Positions 48,978-59,489 are shown, counted from the first letter of the stretch. The stretch is DNA of 64,000 nucleotides from Sinorhizobium sp. 8-89 (GCF_030124325.1 NZ_JASKLR010000001.1:770200-834199); one strand, 5' to 3'. Notes: generated by a model from the letters alone, not told the origin. A program made the numbers and translations.

Positions 48978-50630
48978 ATGAATCAGATGAACCGGACTGA
49001 ACAGAAACTCGCCGAGCTGAACCAGCCAAAACCCTGGTCCGGTGTCAACGCCTATCGCTCCGATCCTCTCGTCGTCGATATCACGTCGAGCATGCCGAAG
49101 ACGTTGCGCGACGAATTTGACGTGCTCGGACGGTACGTCACGTCGCCGGAAGCGCAGGAACTGGCGCGCATGGCCAATGAGGGCGTGCCAAAGTTGAAGA
49201 CCCACGGACCTCGCGGCGAGCGCCTCGATGTCGTCGACTTCCATCCGGCCTGGCATGCGCTGATGCGCCGGTCGATGACGACGGGTCTGCATTCGTCCGC
49301 CTGGGAGAACCTGGCGGATGAAAGAGGCCGCTCGCACAAGGCGAGGGCGATCCGCTTCTATCTGACAGCCCAGCTGGAATGCGGTCATCTCTGCCCGCTG
49401 ACGATGACGAGTGCGTCGGTTGCCGCTATCACGGCGTCTCCGGCAGTCCAGAAAGAATGGGCGCCGAAGATCCTCTCGCGCAAATATGACTCCTCCAACC
49501 GCCCCTGGATGCAGAAGACCGCCGTCACCATCGGCATGGGCATGACGGAGAAGCAGGGCGGCACCGATGTGCGGGCCAACACCTCGACTGCAGAGCGCGT
49601 GGGGGAGGGTATCTACCGTCTGAACGGCCACAAGTGGTTCATGTCGGCGCCGATGAGCGATGCTTTCGTGATGCTCGCGCAGACGCGCGACGGGCTCGGC
49701 TGCTTCCTAGTGCCGAGGCTGCTCGAGGATGGTTCCGCCAACGGACTGCGCTTTCAGCGCCTGAAGGACAAGCTCGGCAATCGCTCCAATGCTTCGTCGG
49801 AGGTGGAGTTTTCCGACACGTTCGGCTTCGTTCTTGGAACTCCCGACGCCGGCATCCGCACCATCCTCGACATGGTGACATTGACGCGGCTCGACTGTGC
49901 GCTTGCTTCGGCGGGCATGATGCGGGCTTCGCTCGCCGAAGCCGTGCACCACACCCGCGGCCGCAAGGTCTTTGGAAAGGCGCTGGTCAGCCAGCCGATG
50001 ATGACGCGTGTTTTGGCCGACATGGCGCTCGACGTCGCCGCGGCGAGCGCACTGTCGTTCCGTCTTGCCGATGCCTTCGACAAGGCCCACGGCAGCGCCG
50101 AGGAAGCCGCCTATGCCCGCATCATGACGCCGGTCGCAAAATATTGGTGCTGCAAGATCGCGCCCGCCTTGATCTACGAGGCGATGGAATGTCTCGGTGG
50201 CAACGGCTACGTCGAGGAGCGGGCACTCGCCCGACACTATCGCGAGGCGCCGGTCAATGCCATTTGGGAGGGATCCGGCAACGTCATGGCGCTTGACGTT
50301 CTGCGCGTGCTCGGGCGCCGCAAGGAATTGTTCGAACAGCTTTTCGGTGTCTTCAGCCGTGATCTCGGCCCCGCCGGCCGAAAGACGATCGATGTCCTTC
50401 GCGCCGCCATGTCGCTCTGCGAGCGCGACGAAGGTGCCGCCCGCATGCTGGTCGAACAGCTTGCGCTTGCCGCTGCTGCTGCTGAACTTTATCGGCTCGG
50501 GGCCGGGCGCATCGCCGACGCCTTCCTCGAGTCGCGTCTCGCGGCGGGTTGGCGCTCCACTTACGGCATGCTCGATTCGCGCTTCGATTCGGGCTATGTG
50601 CTCGATCTGCTCTACCCGGCCGCGACGTAA
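48978..50630 (+). CDS. Acyl-CoA dehydrogenase of the AidB family
   Basis: A 550-residue flavoprotein. The AidB-specific long N-terminal domain with QPKPWSGVNAYRSDPLV and the acyl-CoA dehydrogenase core (MGMTEKQGGTDVRANTS, LGGNGYVEE, IWEGSGN) are evident. E. coli AidB is induced by alkylating agents, but no Ada-type box could be identified here. A role in isovaleryl-CoA or other acyl-CoA oxidation is the alternative. It converges with and overlaps the transporter gene at 50612 by 19 bases. Confidence 0.9.
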   Translation: MNQMNRTEQKLAELNQPKPWSGVNAYRSDPLVVDITSSMPKTLRDEFDVLGRYVTSPEAQELARMANEGVPKLKTHGPRGERLDVVDFHPAWHALMRRSMTTGLHSSAWENLADERGRSHKARAIRFYLTAQLECGHLCPLTMTSASVAAITASPAVQKEWAPKILSRKYDSSNRPWMQKTAVTIGMGMTEKQGGTDVRANTSTAERVGEGIYRLNGHKWFMSAPMSDAFVMLAQTRDGLGCFLVPRLLEDGSANGLRFQRLKDKLGNRSNASSEVEFSDTFGFVLGTPDAGIRTILDMVTLTRLDCALASAGMMRASLAEAVHHTRGRKVFGKALVSQPMMTRVLADMALDVAAASALSFRLADAFDKAHGSAEEAAYARIMTPVAKYWCCKIAPALIYEAMECLGGNGYVEERALARHYREAPVNAIWEGSGNVMALDVLRVLGRRKELFEQLFGVFSRDLGPAGRKTIDVLRAAMSLCERDEGAARMLVEQLALAAAAAELYRLGAGRIADAFLESRLAAGWRSTYGMLDSRFDSGYVLDLLYPAAT

Positions 50631-51547
50631 CCGGTGGCGGAAAGGACGAGCGGTATCGTAAAGAAGGATAACGCCGTCTGAACCGTCGCGACCGCGGCAT
50701 AGAGTTCTGCATCTCCCCCCATCTGCTTGGCGAGAAGATAGCCGTTCATGGCTGTCGGAACGGCCGCTCCCAGCGCTATCACCAGCAGCGCATCGCCGCG
50801 GATGCCGAGCAGCGCACTGGCTCCGACCATAAAAGCCGGCATGACGATTAGCTTGAGCGTGACCGCCAGAATCGCGGCGCTGCTCGGCCTCAAGGCGTCT
50901 GCGATCTTGAGACCGGCACCAACCATGATCAGGCCGAGGCTAAGTGAGGCCGTCGCCAGCATGTCGATTGCCGTCATCACCGGTGCATAGAGCTCGATGC
51001 CGGTGATGTTGAACAATATCCCAAGCGCCGACGAAATGATCAAAGGATTGGTGATGATCTTCAGGAAGAAGAACCCGAGACCGCGACCGCCGCCGCCGAA
51101 CCAGACGAGCACGGCGACATTGTAGAAATTGATCGGGATGATGATCAGCGTCATCACCAGCGCGGTCAGGCTGAGACCGATCGCGCCGTAGAGCTTTTGC
51201 GCAACGGCCAGCGCGATGAAGGCGTTCCAACGCGTCGCGGTCTGAAAGATCGAGGTGAAGGCAGCGCCGGAGATCTGGCGGCCGCGCAGGAGCGGCCAGC
51301 TCAGAAGGAGTGCGGTCGACATAGCTGTAACGCTGCCGATGGTCGCGATCGCCGTTGCGTCGGCCTTCATTCCGGTGAAGTCCGCCTCGGCCAAGGTCGA
51401 GAAAAGCAGCGCGGGGAAAAGAAGATAGTACCCGAACTGCTCGAGCCCCATCCACAGCCCCTGATCGATGAGCTTCGACCGTCGAAGCCAGACCCCAAGA
51501 AGCACGAGCAGGAAGATAGGCAGAATGCTCTCGAAGATGACAGTCAT
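50612..51547 (-). CDS. AEC (auxin efflux carrier) family transporter
   Basis: A 311-residue membrane protein with about ten helices in the AEC/BASS-like fold. It begins MTVIFESILPIFLLVLLGVW, the usual start of bacterial AEC permeases, which carry malonate, malate or related anions. Substrate is not predictable. The ATG at 51547 is chosen because the longer upstream frame adds a non-membrane, cysteine-rich leader unlike the family. Confidence 0.9.
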   Translation of the reverse strand: MTVIFESILPIFLLVLLGVWLRRSKLIDQGLWMGLEQFGYYLLFPALLFSTLAEADFTGMKADATAIATIGSVTAMSTALLLSWPLLRGRQISGAAFTSIFQTATRWNAFIALAVAQKLYGAIGLSLTALVMTLIIIPINFYNVAVLVWFGGGGRGLGFFFLKIITNPLIISSALGILFNITGIELYAPVMTAIDMLATASLSLGLIMVGAGLKIADALRPSSAAILAVTLKLIVMPAFMVGASALLGIRGDALLVIALGAAVPTAMNGYLLAKQMGGDAELYAAVATVQTALSFFTIPLVLSATGYVAAG

Positions 51548-51705
51548 GACGGGTCCATGCACAGGGAGGCTTACGCATAGTTCGCACCACGGCCAGTCGC
51601 AAGCCGAACTTCGCTTGTAAATGTTAACCTTAACAAATGGTTTACGTTGCAGGCGCGTGCCCAAGGGTGGAGATTGGGGCAGGAAATCGAGAACGGAGCG
51701 GTTCG

Positions 51706-51861
51706 ATGAGAACTGGTTTGTTGATCATCATGATGATTTTTTTTGCCGGCCTGGCACTCGACATCGGGGTGCTTGCGGCCGCTCTTCTGGCGTTTGTGCT
51801 GGTCGAGAGAGCGCTCTATCCGCTGCTCCGCCGGCGGATCTCGGAAAGGGCGAGCGTATGA
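51706..51861 (+). CDS. Small hydrophobic membrane protein
   Basis: A 51-residue protein with a long hydrophobic stretch (about 4-34) and a basic C-terminus ([12 protein letters not shown]). GGAG lies about 7 bases before the ATG. Its TGA overlaps the ATG of the next gene, so the two are coupled. No family assigned. Confidence 0.75.
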   Translation: MRTGLLIIMMIFFAGLALDIGVLAAALLAFVLVERALYPLLRRRISERASV

Positions 51862-52199
51862 AGTGGCTCCTGATCTTTTGGGGCGCCCCGGTTACCCTGC
51901 TGACCGGCTGGTATGGTCTTTCCTATTACGACATGAGCTTCGGCGTCTTCATGTTGACGCGTCAGGCGCATGACCTGGTTTTCGCGATCTATGGCCACGT
52001 GCTCGGAATTCCGCCCGAAACCATTCCGCCGCTCGTCGCGCGGGCAATGGTGGTGGATAGCGCCATCGTATTTGCGCTGGTCGCGGTCAGGAAACGCCGG
52101 GAGATCCTTGCCTGGTACCGACGTCGTTTCGGCAGGCGCGGCACCGCTCAATCGCGGGAGGCGTTTGCGAGCGACGCCAACCTGTCTAGCGCTCCCTGA
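51858..52199 (+). CDS. DUF6105-type small membrane protein
   Basis: A 113-residue protein starting [20 protein letters not shown]. It has a membrane helix at the N-terminus, another near residues 65-78, and an arginine-rich tail. It resembles the rhizobial DUF6105 family; function unknown. Its 3' end overlaps the convergent ruvX gene by 52 bases. Confidence 0.78.
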   Translation: MKWLLIFWGAPVTLLTGWYGLSYYDMSFGVFMLTRQAHDLVFAIYGHVLGIPPETIPPLVARAMVVDSAIVFALVAVRKRREILAWYRRRFGRRGTAQSREAFASDANLSSAP

Positions 52200-52630
52200 A
52201 GAATGAAGGAAGCGGCGGCGGAGTCGATGCGCTCGGCTCGCTTCTTCCGAGATACGTCCATCTCGATCAGCACCCGCTCCGCGGCGACCGTCGAAAGCCG
52301 CTCGTCCCAGAGGACAAAGGGGATATCGGTTTTCTCTCCCATATTTCTGACGAAGGCGCGTGTCGCCTGGCAGCGCGGCCCCTCGGTCCCGTCCATATTG
52401 ACGGGCAGGCCGATGATAAAGGCTGCGACCTTTTCTTTCTCCGCCACGGAGAGAAGCGCCTGCGCATCGACGCCGAACTTGACGCGCCGGATCACGTCGC
52501 GCGGTGTCGCGAAGCGCCGTCCGAGATCGGAGACCGACAGCCCGATCGTCCTCGTGCCGAGGTCGAGCCCGGCAATCGCCTGGTTGGGCGGCAAACGCGC
52601 TGCCAGTTCTTCGATCGTAAGAATTGCCAT
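52148..52630 (-). CDS. ruvX: Putative Holliday junction resolvase / pre-16S rRNA nuclease RuvX (YqgF)
   Basis: A 160-residue RNase-H-fold nuclease. The motif [18 protein letters not shown] (about 19-35, Asp23) and [10 protein letters not shown] are conserved, with a late aspartate pair in [12 protein letters not shown]. In E. coli YqgF processes the 5' end of 16S rRNA. It converges with the DUF6105 gene, sharing 52 bases. Confidence 0.92.
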   Translation of the reverse strand: MAILTIEELAARLPPNQAIAGLDLGTRTIGLSVSDLGRRFATPRDVIRRVKFGVDAQALLSVAEKEKVAAFIIGLPVNMDGTEGPRCQATRAFVRNMGEKTDIPFVLWDERLSTVAAERVLIEMDVSRKKRAERIDSAAASFILQGALDRLASLANASRD

Positions 52631-52795
52631 GGGATTTCCCGATTCGATCTTTCCACTTGTGTCGTCTGATCCATATGCTGGTCCAACACATAAATCATCA
52701 GCGCGGTTCGCCCTAACTCTTTAAGAACGACAACGCCCTCAGGTTCGGTTGCCCGGGTTGCTCGCTCAAACTTACCCTGGTCCAAGGAGAACATC

Positions 52796-53500
52796 ATGAA
52801 GATCAAATGGCTCGGCCATTCCGCCTTCCACATCGAGACGGCGAAAGCCAAAATCCTGATCGATCCCTTCTTCACCGGAAACCCGGCGTTCCGTGAAAGC
52901 GATCGCAAGGCGGCCACCGCGGGGCTCACGCATATCCTGCTCACGCATGGCCATGGCGATCATGTCGGCGACACCGTCGCGATTGCCAAGGAAACGGGGG
53001 CCACGGTGCTTGGCAACTTCGACCTTTGCATGTGGCTTGGGCGGCAGGGCGTGTCGAAGATGGAACCGGGCAATACCGGCGGCACGATTCAGCTTGACGG
53101 CTTTTCCGCAACATTCGTCAATGCGGTTCATTCCTCGGCGCAGATCACCGAAGATGGCGTTTCCCATTCGCTCGGCAGCGCCGGCGGCCTCGTGCTCCAC
53201 TTCGAGGACGAACCGACGCTCTATCATATGGGCGACACGGATATTTTCTCGGATATGGCCCTGATCCACGAACTGCACGAACCGGACATCGGCATCGTGC
53301 CGATCGGCGACCGCTTCACCATGGGCGGCGCCGTGGCCGCTCTCGCCTGTCAGCGCTATTTCAGATTCAACACTGCCATCCCCTGCCACTATGGTTCGTT
53401 TCCGATCGTCGATCAGACGCCCCAGACCTTCGTCGCCGGCATGGATGGCGCCTCGACGCTGGTGGCAACGCCGGAAGTCGGTGGGATTGTCACTCTTTAA
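52796..53500 (+). CDS. UPF0173 metal-dependent hydrolase
   Basis: A 234-residue metallo-beta-lactamase-fold protein. The zinc motif THGHGDH (His51, His53, Asp55, His56) is intact, as are HYGSFP and the N-terminal [11 protein letters not shown]. The family is conserved and of unknown substrate. A strong AAGGAG ribosome-binding site lies upstream. Confidence 0.93.
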   Translation: MKIKWLGHSAFHIETAKAKILIDPFFTGNPAFRESDRKAATAGLTHILLTHGHGDHVGDTVAIAKETGATVLGNFDLCMWLGRQGVSKMEPGNTGGTIQLDGFSATFVNAVHSSAQITEDGVSHSLGSAGGLVLHFEDEPTLYHMGDTDIFSDMALIHELHEPDIGIVPIGDRFTMGGAVAALACQRYFRFNTAIPCHYGSFPIVDQTPQTFVAGMDGASTLVATPEVGGIVTL

Positions 53501-53604
53501 AGAGCAATGGTTGCCGGCGCGAAGCCTGCCGGTGACATTCGCCCGTTGCACGTTGTGCAACTCGTCTTTATAGCGGGGGAAACTTTGAGATACCGGAGAC
53601 GATC

Positions 53605-53892
53605 ATGTCCGTAGACCTTGCCACCGTGAAGCGCGTCGCGCGCCTTGCCCGCATCGCCGTCAGCGAAGAGGAAGCCGCGCGGATGATGGGCGAGCTCAAT
53701 GGCATCCTCGGCTTCGTCGAGCAACTGTCCGAAGTGAATGTCGACGGCGTCGAGCCGATGACTTCGGTAACGCCGATGAACATGAAGAAGCGCGCAGACA
53801 TCGTCGCCGACGGCGGCAAGGCGGCTGACGTTGTCGCCAATGCGCCGAATTCGGACCGCAACTTCTTCGTCGTCCCGAAAGTGGTCGAGTAA
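53605..53892 (+). CDS. gatC: Aspartyl/glutamyl-tRNA amidotransferase subunit C
   Basis: A 95-residue subunit of the GatCAB complex, which converts Glu-tRNA-Gln and Asp-tRNA-Asn to the amide forms. It wraps round GatA and GatB. The family start [20 protein letters not shown] is present. It is 50 bases upstream of gatA. Confidence 0.95.
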   Translation: MSVDLATVKRVARLARIAVSEEEAARMMGELNGILGFVEQLSEVNVDGVEPMTSVTPMNMKKRADIVADGGKAADVVANAPNSDRNFFVVPKVVE

Positions 53893-53942
53893 GAAACCGC
53901 CTCCCGCCCCGACGTTTCCGATTGCGAAAGCCCGAATACATC

Positions 53943-55424
53943 ATGACCGAACTTACAAGCCTCACGATTGCCGAAGCCCGCGCGAAGCTTTCCGCCAAGG
54001 AAATCACGGCGGTCGAATTGACGGATGCCTACATCGCCGCGATCGAGGCGGCCAACGACACGATCAACGCTTATGTCGCCGTGACGCCGGAAAAGGCCCG
54101 CGAGATGGCGAAGACTTCCGATGCCCGTATCGCGGCCGGCAAAGCCGGTGCCCTGGAAGGCATTCCGCTCGGCATCAAGGATCTCTTCGGTACCGAGGGC
54201 GTTCACACGCAGGCCTGTAGTCATATTCTTGATGGTTTCGAGCCGCGCTACGAATCGACGGTTACCCAGAACCTCTGGAACGACGGTGCCGTGATGCTCG
54301 GCAAGCTCAACATGGACGAGTTCGCCATGGGCTCTTCCAACGAGACGTCCTACTACGGACCGGTCAAGAACCCGTGGCGCGCCAAGGGCTCCAACCTTGA
54401 CCTCGTGCCGGGCGGTTCTTCCGGCGGTTCTGCGGCCGCGGTCGCGGCCCATCTCTGCGCCGGTGCGACGGCGACGGATACCGGCGGCTCGATCCGCCAG
54501 CCGGCCGCCTTCACCGGTACTGTCGGCATCAAGCCGACCTATGGCCGTTGCTCGCGCTGGGGCGTCGTCGCCTTTGCCTCCTCGCTCGACCAGGCCGGCC
54601 CGATCGCGCGAGACGTGCGCGATGCGGCGATCCTCTTGAAGTCGATGGCCAGCATCGATCCGAAGGATACGACCTCCGTCGACTTGCCCGTGCCCGATTA
54701 TGAGGCGTCGATCGGCCAGTCGATCAAGGGCATGAGGATCGGCATCCCGAAGGAATACCGCGTTGACGGCATGCCGGAGGAGATCGAGGCGCTCTGGCAG
54801 CAGGGCATTGCCTGGCTGAGGGACGCCGGTGCCGAGATCGTCGACATCTCGCTGCCGCACACGAAATACGCGTTGCCGGCCTATTATATCGTCGCGCCCG
54901 CCGAGGCGTCGTCGAACCTCGCGCGCTACGACGGTGTCCGTTACGGCCTGCGCGTCGACGGCAAGGATATCATTGACATGTATGAGAAGACGCGGGCTGC
55001 CGGCTTCGGCCAGGAGGTCAAGCGCCGCATCATGATCGGCACCTACGTGCTCTCCGCCGGCTACTACGACGCCTATTATCTGCGCGCGCAGAAGGTCCGG
55101 ACGCTGATCAAACGCGACTTTGAGGTCGTTTTCGATGCAGGTATCGACGCGATCCTGACGCCGGCGACGCCGTCCTCTGCCTTCGGCATTGCCGACGAGG
55201 ATCTCGCAGCCGATCCGGTGAAGATGTACTTGAACGACATCTTCACCGTTACCGTCAACATGGCCGGGCTGCCGGGCATTGCGGTGCCGGGTGGGCTCGA
55301 TCGCAAGGGCCTTCCGCTTGGCCTACAGCTCATCGGCAAGCCGTTCGAGGAAGAAACGCTCTTCAAGACGGCGCATGTTATCGAACAGTCGGCTGGCCGC
55401 TTCACACCGTCCAAATGGTGGTAA
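53943..55424 (+). CDS. gatA: Aspartyl/glutamyl-tRNA amidotransferase subunit A
   Basis: GatA hydrolyses glutamine or asparagine to supply ammonia to GatB. The amidase Ser-cisSer-Lys triad is complete: Lys79 in [10 protein letters not shown], Ser159 in PGGSSGGS and Ser183 in [10 protein letters not shown]. Length 493 is standard. The ATG at 53943 gives [16 protein letters not shown]; the longer frame upstream is rejected. gatB lies 2 kb downstream, beyond three unrelated genes. Confidence 0.96.
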   Translation: MTELTSLTIAEARAKLSAKEITAVELTDAYIAAIEAANDTINAYVAVTPEKAREMAKTSDARIAAGKAGALEGIPLGIKDLFGTEGVHTQACSHILDGFEPRYESTVTQNLWNDGAVMLGKLNMDEFAMGSSNETSYYGPVKNPWRAKGSNLDLVPGGSSGGSAAAVAAHLCAGATATDTGGSIRQPAAFTGTVGIKPTYGRCSRWGVVAFASSLDQAGPIARDVRDAAILLKSMASIDPKDTTSVDLPVPDYEASIGQSIKGMRIGIPKEYRVDGMPEEIEALWQQGIAWLRDAGAEIVDISLPHTKYALPAYYIVAPAEASSNLARYDGVRYGLRVDGKDIIDMYEKTRAAGFGQEVKRRIMIGTYVLSAGYYDAYYLRAQKVRTLIKRDFEVVFDAGIDAILTPATPSSAFGIADEDLAADPVKMYLNDIFTVTVNMAGLPGIAVPGGLDRKGLPLGLQLIGKPFEEETLFKTAHVIEQSAGRFTPSKWW

Positions 55425-55732
55425 CAGGCCCAGCCGATCGCTGGCCACGCAGCGGAAGAAATGATGTAGTGGAGCGGAAAGGGACCGCTCCATGTTCATT
55501 GTCCGCCATGCCCGTCAAAGCGAAATTCGGCTTCTCGCCGATCTGGTTATCGCGTGAATTGGCTATCGACGGCCTATTCGCAGAAGCTCGATCGTGACGT
55601 CCAATTCATCGGGCTAAGCAAACCGCTCATCTCAGACTCGACCGACGAGTTTCCTCAGAACTAATTTCAGCAAGTTGATGCCGGGATCTCGCGACCACGG
55701 CGCTGACGATGATTGTCTGCCTCTTGACTTAG
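55425..55732. other. Decayed region after gatA
   Basis: No intact gene. A perfect 7-bp hairpin GGAGCGG-AAAGGGA-CCGCTCC (55471-55491) lies 46 bases after gatA but has no T tract. An ATG at 55492 opens 21 codons that look like the start of a GNAT acetyltransferase (MFIVRHARQSEIRLLADL) before a TGA. Nothing continuous follows in any frame, so this appears to be a gene remnant. Confidence 0.5.
55492..55557 (+). pseudogene. Possible 5' remnant of a GNAT acetyltransferase gene
   Basis: Twenty-one codons, MFIVRHARQSEIRLLADLVI then Ala and TGA. The pattern resembles the first beta strand and helix of GNAT proteins, and no continuation was found downstream. It has no clear ribosome-binding site. Interpretation is tentative because of the short length. 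Confidence 0.35.
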
Positions 55733-56500
55733 ATGACGGTTGCCTCTGGCGCCTTGCGCCTTGGGGTGAGCGGCGTTGCCGAAGCGACGCTGACATCGAC
55801 CCGGCTTGGGATAACGCTGCTTGCCCTCGGGCTTTTGACGGTGTCGAGCATCGACATGGCGCGCCGCAGCCTGATCGCCCGCCTTTCACATGCGGTCAAC
55901 TACGACTCTCTTACCCACTGTCTGGCGCGCGCGAGCGCCTTGATTGCGCGGCTGGAGAAGAGCAACGAAAGCGCCTTCGCGATGATGCTCGACATCGACC
56001 ATTTCAAGGCCATCAACGATACTCACGGGCATGCCGTCGGCGACCGTGTGTTGCAGGTCGTGGCACGAACCATGTCCGGCACCCTGCGGGCAGATGATCT
56101 CCTGGGCCGGCTCGACGGCGAAGAGTTCGCGATCGTGCTCGCGCGCCAGTCCCTGCAAGACGCAAGCGACGCGGCAGAGCGCGTCGTGCACGGCGTGCGT
56201 TCTGCGACCGTCGATCTCGAACACGGCGGTAAGTTGAGTGTCACGGCAAGCGTCGGCGTCACAATGCTGGCATCGCCGAAGCTGGGGCTCTCATACCTGC
56301 TGTCGCAAGCCGATATCGCCCTCTACGGCGCCAAGGCGGCGGGGGCGGGACCGCGTCGTTGGACCGGTCCCCGCCGAAAGGGCGATACCGGCGTAAGCGA
56401 TCGTTCAAACGTGAGGCCGATCCAGACGGATCCCGTCAACGCCCCGGAGATCGCAACATCTCCGGGGATGATCGGAGTTGGAGCACTCAGCGGTTGTTGA
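55733..56500 (+). pseudogene. N-terminally truncated GGDEF-domain protein, probably degenerate
   Basis: The open frame encodes 255 residues with a partial hydrophobic N-terminus and a GGDEF domain (about 60-210). The nucleotide-binding helix DIDHFKAINDTHGHAVGD is good and the RADD inhibition site is kept, but the active-site motif is DGEEF instead of GGEEF. An in-frame TAG at 55730-55732 interrupts a hydrophobic helix that continues directly upstream (ALTMIVCLL), so the sensor part seems lost. No ribosome-binding site precedes the ATG. The last 60 codons cross an inverted repeat and may be spurious. A functional short cyclase cannot be excluded. Confidence 0.6.
56442..56467. terminator. 10-bp inverted repeat between convergent genes
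   Basis: CCCCGGAGAT (56442-56451), loop CGCAAC, ATCTCCGGGG (56458-56467). It lies between the GGDEF gene (within its apparent C-terminal tail) and the end of the minus-strand yjhX-type gene, 20 bases past the latter's stop. It has no T tract, so it is at best an unconventional bidirectional terminator. Confidence 0.45.
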
Positions 56501-56741
56501 GTTCCGATCTGACGAGATAGAGACCGCGCTCCGTGATGCGGTAGGGCTTTCCGCCCGAGGACTTGATCGCCTTTTTTTGTTTCAGCTTGCGAAAAAGCTC
56601 GAGATCGACGCCGGGATAGACCCAGCCGTCTCGTGTGAAACAACGGATTTCGGCGATAGCCTTGCCTTCGCGGGTAATTTCAATGCGGCCGCCTTGGGCC
56701 AAATGATGAAGAATGCGCTGTTCCGCGCGCGAGATGTCCAT
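56487..56741 (-). CDS. YjhX family (UPF0386) protein
   Basis: An 84-residue basic protein starting MDISRAEQRILHHLAQGGRI, with an apparent winged-helix pattern ending ITERGLYLVRSELNNR. It matches the UPF0386/YjhX family, one E. coli member of which is described as the toxin of YjhX-YjhQ. No antitoxin-like GNAT gene is adjacent on the same strand, so a toxin role is not supported here; a small DNA-binding protein is as likely. Confidence 0.88.
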   Translation of the reverse strand: MDISRAEQRILHHLAQGGRIEITREGKAIAEIRCFTRDGWVYPGVDLELFRKLKQKKAIKSSGGKPYRITERGLYLVRSELNNR

Positions 56742-56917
56742 GGTTTGAGTATTCCGGAATGGCGCTCGTGAGAACGCAAGAAAACGTTCCGCAAATCCTG
56801 GGATGAGCGGGGTTCACGTTTCCGGCCCGTGCGCGCAGGTCGTGGTGACCGCGGGCAGGGCCCTTACCGGGACTCAGACTGAAAGAACATCAAGACTCCA
56901 TTCGGACGGTGATTCTT

Positions 56918-57232
56918 CTAAGAAATGGCCGCCCAGGCGTCAAGAAGTGACGGCAGTTCTGGATCTGTAAGAGCAATGGCGACAACCAGGCCGATGTGGA
57001 ACGCGACGATGGCGAGAAGCAAGGTCCGGAATGGTTCTTTGCGTGTCTTGTGTCGATGCACATGACACGCGACGAGCGCACCGAGTGAGCCGCCGGCAGC
57101 GGCAAACGTCAGCAGCATGCGCTCCGACACGCGCCAAGCGGTCCGTTGCGCCGCCCGTTTGTCCAGCCAATACAAACAGTAGGTGGCAAGGTTGATACTT
57201 GCGACAGTGATGAGGGTCATCGTTGGCGACAT
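56918..57232 (-). CDS. DUF1294 family membrane protein
   Basis: A 104-residue protein with three hydrophobic segments. [25 protein letters not shown] and [19 protein letters not shown] (given in part) are DUF1294 features. Function unknown. The ATG at 57232 gives [10 protein letters not shown]; the Met at 57220 is an alternative. The longer upstream frame lies inside the gatB gene on the opposite strand and is rejected. Divergent from gatB. Confidence 0.85.
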   Translation of the reverse strand: MSPTMTLITVASINLATYCLYWLDKRAAQRTAWRVSERMLLTFAAAGGSLGALVACHVHRHKTRKEPFRTLLLAIVAFHIGLVVAIALTDPELPSLLDAWAAIS

Positions 57233-57383
57233 GGGTGATAGTAGGCACGAGGTGCCCAAAGCTTCGTTAATCGCGGCCGCCGGTCTCGGCGGCCCGTCTT
57301 CCCCGGCCTCACAAGCCTTGCGCCAGCGGTCCAATTGCTCTACCGAGAAACCTCGAAATTCAGGCTTCAAAGAAGAGCATGAC

Positions 57384-58886
57384 ATGAGCATTGTCGACGT
57401 CCGCACTCCCGATCCGAAACGCTTCATTCCCGGTGCAACCGGCGACTGGGAAGTGGTCATCGGCATGGAAGTCCATGCCCAGGTGCTCAGCAACTCGAAA
57501 CTGTTCTCGGGTGCGTCGACGGAATTCGGCAATGCGCCCAATGCCAATGTCTCGCTGGTCGATGCCGCTATGCCGGGCATGCTGCCTGTCATCAACGAGG
57601 AGTGCGTCAAGCAGGCGGTTCGCACCGGTCTCGGCCTCAAGGCCAAGATCAACAATCGCTCGATCTTTGACCGGAAGAATTACTTCTATCCGGACCTGCC
57701 GCAGGGCTATCAGATCTCGCAGTACAAGGATCCGGTCGTCGGCGAAGGCAAGATCATCATTTCGATCGGGCCGGACCGCCAGGGACAGTTCGAGGATGTC
57801 GAGATCGGCATCGAGCGTCTGCATCTGGAGCAGGATGCCGGAAAGTCCATGCACGATCAGCATCCGTCCATGTCCTATGTCGATCTCAATCGCTCGGGCG
57901 TCGCATTGATGGAAATCGTTTCGAAGCCGGACTTGCGGTCGTCGGACGAGGCGAAGGCGTATCTCACCAAGCTGCGCTCGATCGTGCGTTATCTCGGCAC
58001 CTGCGACGGCAACATGGACGAAGGCTCGATGCGGGCAGACGTCAACGTTTCCGTCCGCCGCCCCGGCGAGCCTTTCGGCACGCGCTGCGAAATCAAGAAC
58101 GTCAACTCGATCCGCTTCGTCGGCCAGGCGATCGAATACGAGGCGCGCCGTCAGATCGCGATCCTCGAGGATGGCGGCGTCGTCGATCAGGAAACGCGGC
58201 TCTTCGACGCGAACAAGGGCGAGACGCGTTCCATGCGCTCGAAGGAAGAGGCGCATGACTATCGTTACTTCCCAGATCCGGACCTGCTGCCGCTCGAATT
58301 CGACGACGCGTTCGTCGAGGCCTTGAAGGCCGATCTTCCGGAACTGCCGGACGACAAGAAGGAGCGCTTCGTCCGCGACATGGGCCTTTCGATCTACGAC
58401 GCCTCGGTTCTCGTGTCGGAGAAAGCGATTGCCGACTATTTCGAGGCGGTGGCCGCCGGACGCGACGGCAAGATGGCAGCCAACTGGGTCATCAACGACC
58501 TGCTGGGCGCCTTGAACAAAGCCGGCAAAACCATTGAAGAGACTCCGGTTTCTGCCGCTCAGCTCGGCGGTATCATCGACCTCATCAAGGCCGAAACCAT
58601 CTCCGGCAAGATCGCCAAGGACGTCTTCGAGATCATCTGGAACGAGGGCGGCGACCCGGCTGAGATCGTCGAGACACGCGGCATGAAGCAGGTCACCGAT
58701 ACCGGTGCAATCGAGAAGGCCGTCGATGAAATCATTGCCGCCAATCCGGACCAGGTGGAGAAGGCCAAGGCAAAGCCTTCGCTCGCCGGCTGGTTCGTCG
58801 GCCAGGTCATGAAGGCAACGGGCGGCAAGGCGAACCCGCAGGCTGTCCAGGCGCTGGTCAAGGCCAAGCTCGGCATCGAGGAATGA
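57384..58886 (+). CDS. gatB: Aspartyl/glutamyl-tRNA amidotransferase subunit B
   Basis: GatB phosphorylates the tRNA-bound Glu or Asp and uses ammonia from GatA to form the amide. The 500 residues include the family start [34 protein letters not shown], and the C-terminal YqeY-like domain ([16 protein letters not shown]). The ATG at 57384 was chosen over a longer in-frame start at 57183 that would overlap the divergent DUF1294 gene. It overlaps the following GNAT gene by 4 bases. Confidence 0.96.
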   Translation: MSIVDVRTPDPKRFIPGATGDWEVVIGMEVHAQVLSNSKLFSGASTEFGNAPNANVSLVDAAMPGMLPVINEECVKQAVRTGLGLKAKINNRSIFDRKNYFYPDLPQGYQISQYKDPVVGEGKIIISIGPDRQGQFEDVEIGIERLHLEQDAGKSMHDQHPSMSYVDLNRSGVALMEIVSKPDLRSSDEAKAYLTKLRSIVRYLGTCDGNMDEGSMRADVNVSVRRPGEPFGTRCEIKNVNSIRFVGQAIEYEARRQIAILEDGGVVDQETRLFDANKGETRSMRSKEEAHDYRYFPDPDLLPLEFDDAFVEALKADLPELPDDKKERFVRDMGLSIYDASVLVSEKAIADYFEAVAAGRDGKMAANWVINDLLGALNKAGKTIEETPVSAAQLGGIIDLIKAETISGKIAKDVFEIIWNEGGDPAEIVETRGMKQVTDTGAIEKAVDEIIAANPDQVEKAKAKPSLAGWFVGQVMKATGGKANPQAVQALVKAKLGIEE

Positions 58887-59386
58887 CCATGTTTTTCGTC
58901 CGCACGGCCAGCGAGCGCGACCTCGAAAAGGTCCGCGCCTTGCTGGCCGAGACGTGGCATGCGACCTACGACACGCTTTACGGAGCCGACAAAGTCGACG
59001 AACTCACCGCCAGATGGCATTCGATCGACGCCTTGAGAAAGCGCCTGCAGCGAAAGAATGCCGAATTCGTCGTTGCTGACAACGGCAGAGAGCTCGCCGG
59101 CATGGGCTATGCGGCGATGTCGGACTCGCTTGCGAAAACCGCCGTCCTCCATCAACTCTACGTTCTTCCGAAATATCAAGGACAGGGCATCGGCCGCGAC
59201 ATGTTTGCCGAACTCGAAACCTGTTTTCCGGATGCTGAGCGCATGCGCTTGGAAGTCGAGCCACAAAACCTTCACGCATTGGCATTCTATCGGGCGCATG
59301 GCTTTTCCGAAGTCGGAAGGACGGAGAATTGCGGAGACGAACAGTCGGGCGTGCCGGCGCTTATCCTGGAGAAGCGCCTTCCCTAG
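58883..59386 (+). CDS. GNAT-family N-acetyltransferase
   Basis: A 167-residue acetyltransferase. The acetyl-CoA pyrophosphate-binding motif is [18 protein letters not shown] (about 94-111), and [21 protein letters not shown] provides the C-terminal GNAT strand. Its ATG overlaps the gatB stop, so it is expressed with gatB. Substrate unknown. Confidence 0.9.
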   Translation: MTMFFVRTASERDLEKVRALLAETWHATYDTLYGADKVDELTARWHSIDALRKRLQRKNAEFVVADNGRELAGMGYAAMSDSLAKTAVLHQLYVLPKYQGQGIGRDMFAELETCFPDAERMRLEVEPQNLHALAFYRAHGFSEVGRTENCGDEQSGVPALILEKRLP

Positions 59387-59489
59387 CCCTCGCGGTCAGT
59401 TTCGATGCGAATACGCTCCGGTTGTCATGAAATTGTAGCCTCCTGGTGATTGATGCGCCGCAGCGTTGATGGCACGGGAAAAACGGGAA

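Noticed and set aside
56487-57232. A toxin-antitoxin module formed by the YjhX-type gene and its neighbour.
   Set aside because: The adjacent DUF1294 gene is a membrane protein with no antitoxin features, and the YjhX family is broadly conserved outside toxin-antitoxin pairs.
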